Shown here one piece after another: positions 35,950 to 44,665 of a stretch of 64,000 nucleotides of DNA. The stretch comes from Alphaproteobacteria bacterium (GTDB lineage: Bacteria; Pseudomonadota; Alphaproteobacteria; Micropepsales; Micropepsaceae). Under the pieces are notes generated by a model. The model did not search any database and had not been told where the DNA came from. It saw only the letters and a program-made list of their open reading frames with translations. Position numbers and translations under genes: made by a program. The DNA lies in NCBI GenBank assembly GCA_017307355.1, contig JAFKFG010000029.1, positions 1 through 64,000 on the forward strand, written 5' to 3'. Numbering within the stretch: the stretch's first letter is position 1; each line of letters begins with the position of its first letter.

Positions 35950-38421
35950 ATGGGACAAACCCCCATGCTGCCGCCGCGTTTTCAGGACTGGTTCGCCGCC
36001 AAGGGCTGGAGCCCGCGTCCCCATCAGCTGGCCTTGATCGAAACCGCGCAGCGCGGGAACAGCGTTTTGTTGGTGGCGCCCACCGGTGGCGGCAAGACCT
36101 TGGCCGGCTTTCTGCCCAGCCTGATCGATCTGGCGGCGCGGCCCCGACATTCGCGCGCCTCCCGGCTGCATACGCTCTACATCTCGCCCCTGAAGGCGCT
36201 GGCGGTGGATGTGGCGCGCAACCTGGAAACGCCGGTCGCGGAGATGGAGCTGGCCATCACGGTGGAGACCCGCACCGGCGACACGCCCGTGGCGCGGCGT
36301 CAGCGCCAGCGTCACGCGCCGCCGGATTTTCTGCTCACCACGCCGGAACAGCTGGCGCTGCTGATCGCCCATCCGCGCGCGCCGCAGATGTTCGAGCATT
36401 TGAAGACCGTGGTGCTGGACGAATTGCATGCGCTCTACAATTCCAAGCGGGGCGATCTTCTGGCGCTGGGGCTGGCGCGGTTGTCGCTATTGGCGCCCGG
36501 TCACCGGCGCGTGGGACTGTCGGCGACGGTGGCCGATCCCAAGCCGCTGCAGCGATTTTTGCTGCCGCAGCCGCCGGGGACAGAAACCCTGGCCGAACTG
36601 GTGGTGGCCAAGGGCGGCGCCAAACCCAACATCGCGATCAGCGCTTCGGATTCCTATGTGCCCTGGGCGGGACATTTGGCGCGCCATGCCATGCTGGATG
36701 TGATGACCGCCATCGGCGAAGCCAAGACGGCGCTGATCTTCGTCAACACCCGCAGCCAGGCGGAACGCACCTTCCAGGAATTGTGGAAACTCAACGAGCC
36801 CAATTGGCCGATCGCGCTGCATCACGGCTCATTGGCGCCCGAACAGCGCCGCAAGGTCGAGGCGGCCATGGCCAAGGGCGCGCTCCGCGCCGTGGTCTGC
36901 ACCTCGACCTTGGATCTGGGCATCGACTGGGGCGCGGTCGACAAAGTGATCTGCATCGGCGCGCCCAAAGGCGCCGCGCGGCTGGTGCAGCGGATCGGCC
37001 GCGCCAATCACCGGCTCGACAAGCCCAGCGCCGCTTTGCTGGTGCCCGCCAACCGGTTCGAGGTGTTGGAATGCAATGCCGCCCGCGATGCGGTACTGGC
37101 GGGCGAACTGGATGGCGAGCGGTTGAAACAGGGCAGCCTGGATGTGCTGTGCCAGCATATCTGGGGCATGGCGGTGGCGGCGCCTTTTCACGCCGATGCG
37201 CTTTACGCCGAAATCCGCTCGGCCATGCCCTTCGCGGATTTGAGCCGCGCCGATTTCGATGCCGCACTGAATTTCGTCGCCACCGGCGGCTATGCCCTCA
37301 AAAGCTATGACCGGTATGCGCGGCTGCGCCAGCTTCCCGATGGCCGCTGGAGATTGGCGCATCCGCGCCTGGGTCAGGCCTATCGCCTGAATGTGGGCGT
37401 GATCGTCGAAGACCCGATGGTGGATATCCGCTTGCAATCGCGGGGCAAGCCCACCGGCGTGGGCGGGCGGCGGCTGGGGCAGCTGGAGGAATATTTCGTC
37501 GAGCAATTGTCGGCGGGCGATACCTTCGTCTTTGCCGGCGACGTGCTGCGCTTCGAAGGGCTGCGCGAAAACGCGGCCTATGTCACCCGCACCCATGATC
37601 CCGAAGCCCAGGTGCCCAGCTATAATGGCGGAAAATTTCCCCTCTCCACTTTTCTCGCTCAGCGGGTGCGCGAAATGGTGTCGGCGCCGGAGCGTTGGCA
37701 CGTCCTGCCCGAGCCGGTGCAGGAATGGCTGAAGATTCAGGAATGGCGCAGCGTCATACCGGGGCCCGGCCAGCTGCTGGTGGAGCATTTTCCCCGCGCC
37801 AACCGTCACTATCTGGTCTGTTATCCGTTCGAAGGCCGGCTGGCCCACCAGACCTTGGGCATGCTGTTGACGCGGCGGCTGGAACGGGCCCGGATGAAGC
37901 CCCTGGGCTTCATCGCCAACGAATATGCGTTGGCGGTGTGGGCGGCGCGCGACATGAGCGGCCTCGACATGGGCGGGTTGTTCGACGCGGACATGCTGGG
38001 CGACGATCTCGATGCCTGGCTGGCCGACAGCAATCTCTACAAGCGCACCTTCCGCAACTGCGCCATCATCGCGGGCCTGATCGAACGGCGCATGCCGGGC
38101 AAGGAAAAAAGCGGCCGGCAAGTGACCTTCTCGTCGGACCTGATCTATGACGTGCTGAGGGCGCACGAGCCCGACCATATCCTGCTGCGCGCGACCTATG
38201 CCGATGCGGGCAATGGGCTTCTCGACATCGCGCGGCTCTCCGATATGCTGGCGCGGGTCCGGTCGCGAATCGTGACCCGGAAACTGGACCGGGTTTCGCC
38301 CCTGGCGGTTCCCGCCTTGCTGGAAATCTCCCGCGAGATGGTGGCGCGGGGCGAAGTGGAAGAAGACATATTGCGCGAGAATGAAGACGCGCTGATTGCG
38401 GATGCGATGCGTGTGGACTGA
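35950..38421 (+). CDS. Ligase-associated DEXH-box DNA helicase (Lhr-like)
   Basis: 823 residues from ATG 35950 (GAGG 6 nt upstream). Superfamily 2 motifs: Walker A APTGGGKTLAGF, TTPEQLALL, DEXH box DELH in VVLDELHAL, LSATVAD, and the motif VI region QRIGRANHR, then Lhr winged-helix and core domains. This is the form named for association with ATP-dependent ligase in a bacterial DNA-damage cluster with PdeM and an exonuclease. Here only PdeM is adjacent (about 20-nt overlap); ligase and exonuclease are absent from the window. Confidence 0.92.
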   Translation: MGQTPMLPPRFQDWFAAKGWSPRPHQLALIETAQRGNSVLLVAPTGGGKTLAGFLPSLIDLAARPRHSRASRLHTLYISPLKALAVDVARNLETPVAEMELAITVETRTGDTPVARRQRQRHAPPDFLLTTPEQLALLIAHPRAPQMFEHLKTVVLDELHALYNSKRGDLLALGLARLSLLAPGHRRVGLSATVADPKPLQRFLLPQPPGTETLAELVVAKGGAKPNIAISASDSYVPWAGHLARHAMLDVMTAIGEAKTALIFVNTRSQAERTFQELWKLNEPNWPIALHHGSLAPEQRRKVEAAMAKGALRAVVCTSTLDLGIDWGAVDKVICIGAPKGAARLVQRIGRANHRLDKPSAALLVPANRFEVLECNAARDAVLAGELDGERLKQGSLDVLCQHIWGMAVAAPFHADALYAEIRSAMPFADLSRADFDAALNFVATGGYALKSYDRYARLRQLPDGRWRLAHPRLGQAYRLNVGVIVEDPMVDIRLQSRGKPTGVGGRRLGQLEEYFVEQLSAGDTFVFAGDVLRFEGLRENAAYVTRTHDPEAQVPSYNGGKFPLSTFLAQRVREMVSAPERWHVLPEPVQEWLKIQEWRSVIPGPGQLLVEHFPRANRHYLVCYPFEGRLAHQTLGMLLTRRLERARMKPLGFIANEYALAVWAARDMSGLDMGGLFDADMLGDDLDAWLADSNLYKRTFRNCAIIAGLIERRMPGKEKSGRQVTFSSDLIYDVLRAHEPDHILLRATYADAGNGLLDIARLSDMLARVRSRIVTRKLDRVSPLAVPALLEISREMVARGEVEEDILRENEDALIADAMRVD

Positions 38422-39133
38422 TCTGTGTGTGACCGTGAATGGCGAGACGTTGCTGCTGGACAAGTCCGGCGCGGCCTTCTGGCCCAAGACCCGAACCTTG
38501 ATCTTCGCCGATCTGCATTTCGAGAAAGGCAGCTCCTATGCTCGGGGCCGCCAATTCCTGCCCCCGTACGACACCCGCGCTACGTTGCTTCGGATGGCGG
38601 AGGTGATGGCGCGCCGGAGCCCGTCGCGGGTGATCGCCCTGGGCGATTCCTTTCACGATCCGCACGCCGCCGAACGGCTGGGTTCCGAGGAACGCACCCT
38701 TCTGGAAAGCCTGGCGGCGGCCGCGCATTTCATTTGGATCACCGGCAATCACGATCCGCATCCGCCCGACTGGCTGGGCGGCGCGGTGATGGAAGAATGG
38801 CGCGAAGGCGGCTTGATCTTCCGGCACGAGCCGCGCGCGGACGCGGAGCGGGGCGAAGTCGCGGGCCATCTGCATCCGGCGGCCAGCGTCGCCAAATATG
38901 GCCGCGGCGTCAGGCGGCGCTGTTTCGTGGCCGATGCGATCCGCCTGCTGCTGCCGTCTTTCGGTGCCTATACCGGCGGGCTGGATGTGGGCGATCCGGC
39001 CATTGCCGGTCTGTTCGGCAGCCGGTTCCATGCCTTCATGCTGGGCCAGGATCGGGTCTATGCGATCCCGCGTTCAGGAAGCGGCGGTGACCATTCGCGG
39101 TTCCCAACGCGAGGAATTTTGGTTTCTGGCTAG
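38402..39133 (+). CDS. pdeM: Ligase-associated metallophosphoesterase PdeM
   Basis: About 243 residues. Calcineurin-like phosphoesterase motifs are in order: FADLHFEKG, ALGDSFHD (GD-box), WITGNHDPH (GNH) and GEVAGHLHP (GHxH). The family is a predicted nuclease or phosphodiesterase co-occurring with the Lhr-like helicase. ATG 38402 and GTG 38411 are both possible starts, each within the helicase coding end. Downstream, a GCGGTCC/GGACCGC inverted repeat (39174-39220) lies before the convergent TIGR02186 gene. Confidence 0.92.
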   Translation: MRCVWTDLCVTVNGETLLLDKSGAAFWPKTRTLIFADLHFEKGSSYARGRQFLPPYDTRATLLRMAEVMARRSPSRVIALGDSFHDPHAAERLGSEERTLLESLAAAAHFIWITGNHDPHPPDWLGGAVMEEWREGGLIFRHEPRADAERGEVAGHLHPAASVAKYGRGVRRRCFVADAIRLLLPSFGAYTGGLDVGDPAIAGLFGSRFHAFMLGQDRVYAIPRSGSGGDHSRFPTRGILVSG

Positions 39134-39221
39134 GAGCGAGGAGCGATGTGGACAAGACGTCCATGAGCGACGAGCGGTCCGTAGCACCAGCGTGCGGACG
39201 CCAGGGACCAAAAGGACCGCG

Positions 39222-39968
39222 TTAGTTGGGGCGGCGGAAGAGCAGTGAAGAAATCCAGCCCATGATCACCGCCATCGCCACCGCCGCCAGGCCATAGCCG
39301 AAAGGCTGATTGTGGGCGAAATTATAGAGCCGCCGCTCCAGGCCGGTCTGGTCGATGAAAAGCGGCGTTGACTGGGCGCTCTGCACCTCGCCATCCCGGA
39401 ACAGATAGACTTCGACTTTGTATTGCCCGCGCGCCACGCCCGCAGGCACCGGCACATGGGCGCGGAACAGGGTTTCGCTGAGAAACTCCACTCCGCCCGT
39501 TTCGGTATAGAGCTTATCCTTGGTCAGATGGCGCAGCGCCGCCTGACGGAAGGGCTCGTAATCGTGATGGCTGTGCACCGTGTCGGGCTGCAGATTCTGC
39601 AGGCCGATGCTGTAATGGGTGAGCGCGTTCTGCGGCGCGATGTCCTTGAGCGGGCGCGAGCTGGCCAGGAAATAATAAGCCGGCATGCCGGACAATTTGG
39701 CGGCGTCATGATTGATCCATATGCCCGCCACCCGATCGCGGCGGCGCACGGTGATGTCGGATTCGGGCCCGCGCACCACCACCACGATGTCCCGGGGCGT
39801 GCGCGGTTCGCCGGAAGGCTGGCCTTCGATGGCGCCGAACACCACGATGTCGCTGCCCTTGTAGGTGGAGGTGATCTGGATCAGGTCCTGGCTGACGCCG
39901 GACACCAGCTGCTCTGCCGAGGCGGGCGACGCCAGAAACAGGAATGCCAGCAGGAGCGCGCGCCGCAT
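39222..39968 (-). CDS. TIGR02186 family membrane-anchored protein
   Basis: 248 residues with a signal peptide (1-18, ending SPASA), a beta-rich periplasmic domain (SDIVVFGAIEG, RDIVVVVRGP, APQNALTHYSIGL) and a C-terminal membrane anchor (about 222-243) ending in FRRPN. This matches TIGR02186, an alphaproteobacterial family of unknown function almost always next to a TauE/SafE transporter. Start ATG 39968 overlaps the TSUP stop (ATGA). The pairing suggests an accessory periplasmic part of an anion exporter; that is inference. Confidence 0.85.
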   Translation of the reverse strand: MRRALLLAFLFLASPASAEQLVSGVSQDLIQITSTYKGSDIVVFGAIEGQPSGEPRTPRDIVVVVRGPESDITVRRRDRVAGIWINHDAAKLSGMPAYYFLASSRPLKDIAPQNALTHYSIGLQNLQPDTVHSHHDYEPFRQAALRHLTKDKLYTETGGVEFLSETLFRAHVPVPAGVARGQYKVEVYLFRDGEVQSAQSTPLFIDQTGLERRLYNFAHNQPFGYGLAAVAMAVIMGWISSLLFRRPN

Positions 39969-40882
39969 CACGAGCCCCCGATGCTGTAGAAATCGGCCGG
40001 CGTGACCACCAGGTCCCAAAGGAGTTTCAAGGCCACCGCCAGCACCAGCAGCGCCAAAAGAAAGCGGATCTGCTCGCCGCGCAGTTTCGCGCCGGCCCGC
40101 ACCCCGAACTGGGCCCCCACCACCCCGCCCACCACCAGGATCGCCGCCAGCACGATGTCCACGGCATAGTTGCTGGTCGCCTGCAGCAAGGTGGTGACGA
40201 TGGCGACGCCGATGATCTGCACCAGGGATGTGCCGATCACCACATTGGTGGGCATGCGCAAAAGATAGATCATCGCCGGAATGATGATGAAGCCGCCGCC
40301 CACGCCCATGATCGCGCTCATCGCGCCCACCAGAAAGCCGATCACGATGGGCGGGATGATGCTGATATAGAGGCGCGACTGGCGGAACCGCGCCTTCAGC
40401 GGCAGGCCGTGAATCCAGACATGGTTGACCGGATGAATGCGGCCCGGCGCGTTTCCGCTGCGGCGCGCGCGCGAGGTGCGCATGCTTTCGCGCAGCATGA
40501 TGCCGCCGATGATTCCCAGCATGGGGACATAGGTGAGGGAAACCACCAGATCCATCTGGCCGGCGCGGCGCATGATGGCGAACAGCCAGACGCCCACGGC
40601 GGTGCCCACCAGGCCGCCCGCCAGCATCACGCCCGCCATCTTGAAATCGATGGCGCGTTTCTTCCATTGCGTCACGGCGCCGGAAATGGAGGAGGCGGTG
40701 ATATGGCTCAAGGTGGTGGCGACCGCGACGCCGGACGGAATGCCGTAAAACACCAGCAGCGGCGTCAGAAGAAAGCCGCCGCCCACGCCGAACAGGCCGG
40801 AGAGGAAGCCCACGCCCAACCCCATGCCCAGAATGACGATCCATTGGACCGACATTTCCGCGATGGGCAGATAGATTTCCAT
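39968..40882 (-). CDS. TSUP-family sulfite/organosulfonate exporter (TauE/SafE)
   Basis: 304 residues with about eight membrane helices. The repeated motifs GLLSGLFGVGGGFLLTPLL (residues 22-41, with small variation) and GVGGGFIIIPAMIYLL (second half) are the TauE/SafE glycine-rich signatures. Members export sulfite, sulfoacetate or related anions, or import taurine-derived sulfur compounds. It is the first gene of an operon with TIGR02186. Confidence 0.92.
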   Translation of the reverse strand: MEIYLPIAEMSVQWIVILGMGLGVGFLSGLFGVGGGFLLTPLLVFYGIPSGVAVATTLSHITASSISGAVTQWKKRAIDFKMAGVMLAGGLVGTAVGVWLFAIMRRAGQMDLVVSLTYVPMLGIIGGIMLRESMRTSRARRSGNAPGRIHPVNHVWIHGLPLKARFRQSRLYISIIPPIVIGFLVGAMSAIMGVGGGFIIIPAMIYLLRMPTNVVIGTSLVQIIGVAIVTTLLQATSNYAVDIVLAAILVVGGVVGAQFGVRAGAKLRGEQIRFLLALLVLAVALKLLWDLVVTPADFYSIGGS

Positions 40883-40997
40883 AAGCCCGGACCGTCAATC
40901 GTCAAAAGCGTCGCGAACCCCTCCGCGATGAGGGAATGTGCGCGTGGGCGCCTGACGGGTCAACCGTTTGCGCGTGAAAAGCCGCGAATGGCTTGAA

Positions 40998-43640
40998 TCA
41001 ATTCGCCGAAAGGTCTTGCGGCTCCGGCGGCACATTGGCGGCGCGATTGAGCGGCGTCACCTTGAAGGCCTGGGCGGCGCGGGTTGCGGCTGCACGATCC
41101 GGATCGGACAATTGCGTCTGCAGCACCGCAAGGCGTGTTTTGGATTCCGCATCGCCGGAAGCGGCGGCGATGGAATACCATTTGAACGCTTCGATCAGGC
41201 TTTGCGGAACGCCGTCGCCGCGTTCATACAGCACCGCGAGATTGAATTGGGAATCCGACAGGCCCAGCGCAGCGGCCTTGGAGAACCAGCGCGCCGATTC
41301 CGCCATGTCCTTCTTGCCGGTCGAACCTTCGGCGAAGGAGACCGCCAGATTGTGCATCGCCTTGCGGTTCCCCAGATTGGCCGCGGCCTGATACCATTTG
41401 GCGGCGAGCGCGGGATTGGCGGCGACGCCCTGGCCGCGCTCATACATGGTGCCCAGCCGATATTGCGCCACGGCCTGGCCCGCATCGGCGGCCTTCTCCA
41501 GCCATTTGGCGGCTTGAACCGGATCGGCCGCGATGCCTTGGCCGTCCAGATATTTGAGGCCGATGATGGCTTCGGCGACGGGATTGCCGGCATTGGCGGC
41601 GGCGGCGATCTTGTCGTTGGACGGCGGCGGGCTCTTCGGCGCGGCGGCCTGCGGCGGCAGGGAAGCTTGCACGTCTTTCGACGGCGCTGTGGCCGCAGCG
41701 GCTTCGGGCTTGGCTTGCGGCGCGGCCGCATTCGCGGACGGCAGCTGGCTTGCGGTATTGGGCGCGGGCGCCTTGGGCGGCGGCGGCGTCAGGGCTGGCG
41801 TCGGAGTTACAACAGTGCGCGGCGTCACGGTGCCGGTGCTGGCGGCTTTGGGTGCCGGCGGATTGGCGATGGTCGCATTGCGCGCGCGCTGATTGAACAG
41901 CAGCACGGCCGCAGCGACCAGAAGCACGATGAAGACCACCACCAGCACGCCCACATAACGCGGGCCGGTCTTGTCGACGGCTTCGGCGGCCGGACGGCTC
42001 CAGCTGAAGCCGCCCAGGGAATGCTGGGTTTCGGCATCGGCGGCCGCCTTGGCCGAACGGCGCGCGGCGCTGAGGAAATTGTCGTCCACCGGCGCGGGAT
42101 CGGCCAAAGCCTCGACCAGATCCTCGGGCATGTCGAACGGCGTGGCGGAGCCGTCCTGCGCGAAACCATTCTCTTGGACCGGTTCCGGCGCAAATCCGGC
42201 CGCATCCTCCGCCGGTGTTTCCGCATCGGATGCGGCAAGGTCGGAGGCGGGATCGAGATCGGCGGTTTCCAGGGCCGGGGTTTCGAAATCCGACAATTCG
42301 AACACCGGTTCTTCGAACGCGGGTGCCTCGAATGCGTGGGGCTCGGATCTGTAGGTTTCGGATTCAGGCGCGGCCTCGAACGGCGGCGCTTCGAAGGCTG
42401 ACGGTTCGAAAGCCGGTGTTTCGAATGCAGATGTTTCGAAGGCCGGCGTGTCGAAAGCTGGCGCATCGAAGGCCGATGCTTTGAAAGCCGGCGTTTCGTC
42501 GAAGGCCGATGCCTGGAACGGGGGCGCTTCGGAAATAGGTTCCGGTTGGGGCCCGGGCGCGCGGGCAAGCCCGGCGCGCAACTCGGCCAGCATCTCATTG
42601 TGGTTCTGTTCCACCGCATCGAGCCGCTGGCTCACCTGGCGCAGCGTATCGGCCAGCGCGGCGGATGGATCGGATTGCTCCAGGCGCGCGACGATGCCGG
42701 TCAGGGCGCGCTCGATATTGTCCAGCCGCTTTTCCATCGCCGGATCGGGACCGCGGACTTCCAGCCGCGCGATGCGTTCTTCGATCCGTTCCAGCGAGCC
42801 CAGGTGATTGGCTTCGCGCTTCTGCAGGTCGGTCAGGTCGTGGGCGCGGTGATTGGCCTGGGCTTCGACCCGTTCCTGCACCTGCTCGAGCGAGGCCTGG
42901 CTGAATTGCAGAGAGCTTTCGACCGCGGCGATGCGGGATTCCAAGGCACGGGTGGCGTTCTCGGCATCGGCGCGGGCTTGGCCCAAGCGAATGGCAAGCT
43001 GCTCCAGATTGCTGGTGAGAGTGGAAACCTGGGTCGCGGATTGATTGGCGGTGTGGCCGATCTGGTCGGCCAGCCGCGACAGCCCCTGATGCAGGCCTTT
43101 GACCGCGTCCTTGAGGCCGTCCTGGTGGGCCGCGCGCTCCAGCCGTTCGAGCCGTTCGGACAGGCTCAGCACATGGCCGCCCAGCTGATCGAAAGCCTGG
43201 GCCTGTTCGCGGGTGGCGATATTGATTTCGCTGGCCGCCTTGCTCATCGCCCGGTTGCTTTCGGACTGATTGCGTTCGGTCGAATCCAGCCTGCGGCCCA
43301 CATTGCGCAGCTGTTCCTCGATGCGGCGATAGGAGTCCGAGGACTCGGCTTCGGAGCGGCTCACCCGCGCCAGCATGTCTTCGGTTTCGCGCCGGCTGGC
43401 GGCGGACAGGGGCAGGCCCCAGGAATCGAGACTGGGCCGGTCGTGATGGTTGCGCTCGAACGGGGTGGTGCGCTCAAAAGCCATGGGCTGGGGCTCCTGT
43501 CCCATGTCGGAGAAGCTGCGCAGAATGCGCCGGGTCAGCCATTCGCCGACCGACAACCCTTCCCGCCTGGCCGCGGCCCGGGCAGCTTCCCGCGCTTCGG
43601 GCGGAATGCCGGCCACGTTCCAGGGAAGTTCTGCACGCAT
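40998..43640 (-). CDS. PodJ-like polar localisation protein: coiled coil, membrane helix, Sel1 repeats
   Basis: 880 residues. The N-terminus (WNVAGIPPEAREAARAAARR, EGLSVGEWLTRRI) is the cytoplasmic motif shared with Caulobacter PodJ. Residues 75-375 are coiled coil, 380-450 hold a pentapeptide repeat AF(D/E)xP, and an acidic linker runs to about 550. A membrane helix (about 560-580) and a Pro/Ala-rich periplasmic stretch follow, then four Sel1 repeats (about 680-850; YLDGQGI, YERGQGV, FAEGSTG, YERGDGV). The PodJ peptidoglycan-binding C-terminus is not visible. It probably organises polar or division proteins. Confidence 0.82.
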   Translation of the reverse strand: MRAELPWNVAGIPPEAREAARAAARREGLSVGEWLTRRILRSFSDMGQEPQPMAFERTTPFERNHHDRPSLDSWGLPLSAASRRETEDMLARVSRSEAESSDSYRRIEEQLRNVGRRLDSTERNQSESNRAMSKAASEINIATREQAQAFDQLGGHVLSLSERLERLERAAHQDGLKDAVKGLHQGLSRLADQIGHTANQSATQVSTLTSNLEQLAIRLGQARADAENATRALESRIAAVESSLQFSQASLEQVQERVEAQANHRAHDLTDLQKREANHLGSLERIEERIARLEVRGPDPAMEKRLDNIERALTGIVARLEQSDPSAALADTLRQVSQRLDAVEQNHNEMLAELRAGLARAPGPQPEPISEAPPFQASAFDETPAFKASAFDAPAFDTPAFETSAFETPAFEPSAFEAPPFEAAPESETYRSEPHAFEAPAFEEPVFELSDFETPALETADLDPASDLAASDAETPAEDAAGFAPEPVQENGFAQDGSATPFDMPEDLVEALADPAPVDDNFLSAARRSAKAAADAETQHSLGGFSWSRPAAEAVDKTGPRYVGVLVVVFIVLLVAAAVLLFNQRARNATIANPPAPKAASTGTVTPRTVVTPTPALTPPPPKAPAPNTASQLPSANAAAPQAKPEAAAATAPSKDVQASLPPQAAAPKSPPPSNDKIAAAANAGNPVAEAIIGLKYLDGQGIAADPVQAAKWLEKAADAGQAVAQYRLGTMYERGQGVAANPALAAKWYQAAANLGNRKAMHNLAVSFAEGSTGKKDMAESARWFSKAAALGLSDSQFNLAVLYERGDGVPQSLIEAFKWYSIAAASGDAESKTRLAVLQTQLSDPDRAAATRAAQAFKVTPLNRAANVPPEPQDLSAN
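42270..42532 (-). repeat. In-frame tandem repeat encoding AF(D/E)xP pentapeptides
   Basis: Repeated 15-nt units with core TTCGAA within the PodJ-like gene encode about a dozen AFxxx motifs. Units vary at the third and fourth residue. Such tracts can expand or contract by slippage. Confidence 0.75.
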
Positions 43641-43792
43641 TTCGAATCACCCGCACCAGCGGCCCGCTATAGAAGGTAAAGCTGCCAAGATATAGTGTAA
43701 AGGAAGGGGGCTTTATCGAGCGGATGGGGGCAGGGTCCGGACGCATGGTCATGCACAGATACTTGGGGTAACAGCGTTAATAGGTGGTTTAT

Positions 43793-43880
43793 CCCCCCCT
43801 CCGGCCTTCGCATCGCAAGCGCTGCTACGGGCACCTCCCCCGTCAGCGTGCTTCGCACGCACGGGGGAGGCGGGCCTGTG
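43793..43880 (-). repeat. Intergenic repeat, family B, copy 1
   Basis: A C-run, CGGCCTTCGCA, GCGCTGCTACGG, then a long hairpin CTCCCCCGT..GCGTGC TTC GCACGC..ACGGGGGAG and GCGGGCCTGTG. The reverse complement of the element at 50748-50870 matches it, except for an extra palindrome there. It lies 36 nt from family A copy 4. Orientation follows the paired A element. Confidence 0.85.
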
Positions 43881-43916
43881 TAGGCTTCAACAGGCGCAAG
43901 ATCGTCTGGGCACTAG

Positions 43917-43994
43917 CTTTCTTCCCCCGCATGGCGAAGCCATTGGCGGGGGAAGATGTCTTCCGAAGGCTTGCCTGAGGAAGACAGATGGGGG
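43917..43994 (-). repeat. Double-hairpin intergenic repeat, family A, copy 4
   Basis: Minus-strand orientation, starting CCCCATCTGT at 43994, immediately after the stop of the CAP-domain gene. Hairpin 1 is TGTCTTCC/GGAAGACA and hairpin 2 CTTCCCCCG..ATGGC TTC GCCAT..CGGGGGAAG, nearly identical to copies 2 and 5. Confidence 0.9.
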
Positions 43995-44001
43995 CTAAGA
44001 C

Positions 44002-44661
44002 TTAAGGCCCGCCGCCCTGGGTGCCCCGCAGGCGGATGGGTGGGGGCCGGCGGGCGGCATCTTTCTGGGCGGCGGCGGGCGTCGAGTAGCTGGTCACGGT
44101 GCTGGACGGGTCGGCATCGGCCAGGGGCTTCAGCCCCATATCGCTGGCGAAGAGCTGGGCCACATAGACGGTGTCGCCATTGACGGCGGCGCCCACCCCG
44201 GTGCGGTCGTAAGCGGGATAGGCCAGGTTCTCGCGATGGGGCTGGCTCTTCATCCATTCGTCCAGAAAGCGCGCCGCGAAGGCGTCGGCATCGACCCCGC
44301 TTTCCTTCACATAATGCTGGGCCGCGAGATTTTCTCCCAAAAGGCCTTGCCATTTGGCGTCGTCCGCCATCAGGAGCGATGCCGACGTATCGCCATTGGG
44401 CGCGGCATGGGCGAGGTAGTTCTTCTTCGCCATGTCGCGGGCGCGCATCTCGGCGATCTTGGTCAGTTCCGGATCGATCGCCAGGGCCTTGGCGCTAGGG
44501 TCCAGCTTCAACCGCTGTTCTTCCACCAGCACGGCGATGCGCAGTGCCAGCGGCGCCATCTGGGTTTGCGGATCGGCCGGCGGCGGAGACGCGGCCTGCT
44601 CCATGCTCGCGCAACCGGCGAGCAGCAGGAAGGCCAGGGCCGTTATCGCGGAACGCATCAT
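44002..44661 (-). CDS. CAP (SCP/PR1)-domain lipoprotein
   Basis: 219 residues. A lipoprotein signal with lipobox LLAGC (Cys17) is followed by a CAP domain: LRIAVLVEEQR, ARDMAKKNYLAHAAPNGDTS (the catalytic-like histidine region), LLGENLAAQHY (GEN motif), FLDEWMKSQPHRENLAYPAY (second histidine) and TGVGAAVNGDTVYVAQLF. CAP proteins of bacteria are extracytoplasmic, of mostly unknown activity. The C-terminus is Pro/Gly-rich. It lies 4 nt downstream of the thiolase gene on the same strand, suggesting co-transcription. Confidence 0.88.
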   Translation of the reverse strand: MMRSAITALAFLLLAGCASMEQAASPPPADPQTQMAPLALRIAVLVEEQRLKLDPSAKALAIDPELTKIAEMRARDMAKKNYLAHAAPNGDTSASLLMADDAKWQGLLGENLAAQHYVKESGVDADAFAARFLDEWMKSQPHRENLAYPAYDRTGVGAAVNGDTVYVAQLFASDMGLKPLADADPSSTVTSYSTPAAAQKDAARRPPPIRLRGTQGGGP

Positions 44662-44665
44662 GCGG

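Larger units (their letters stand above)
43641..44001. other. Repeat-filled gap between the PodJ-like gene and the CAP gene
   Basis: 361 bp: about 150 bp of PodJ-like leader (AT-rich near 43680-43700), then family B copy 1, a 36-nt linker and family A copy 4, ending 8 nt before the stop of the minus-strand CAP gene. No gene is evident. Confidence 0.7.

Noticed and set aside
39174-39220. GCGGTCC/GGACCGC inverted repeat between pdeM and TIGR02186 as a terminator
   Set aside because: The arms are 33 nt apart and no T-run follows, so a terminator is not supported.
43793-43994. CRISPR array
   Set aside because: The repeats are two different palindromic elements with no regular spacing and no spacers. 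No cas genes were found.
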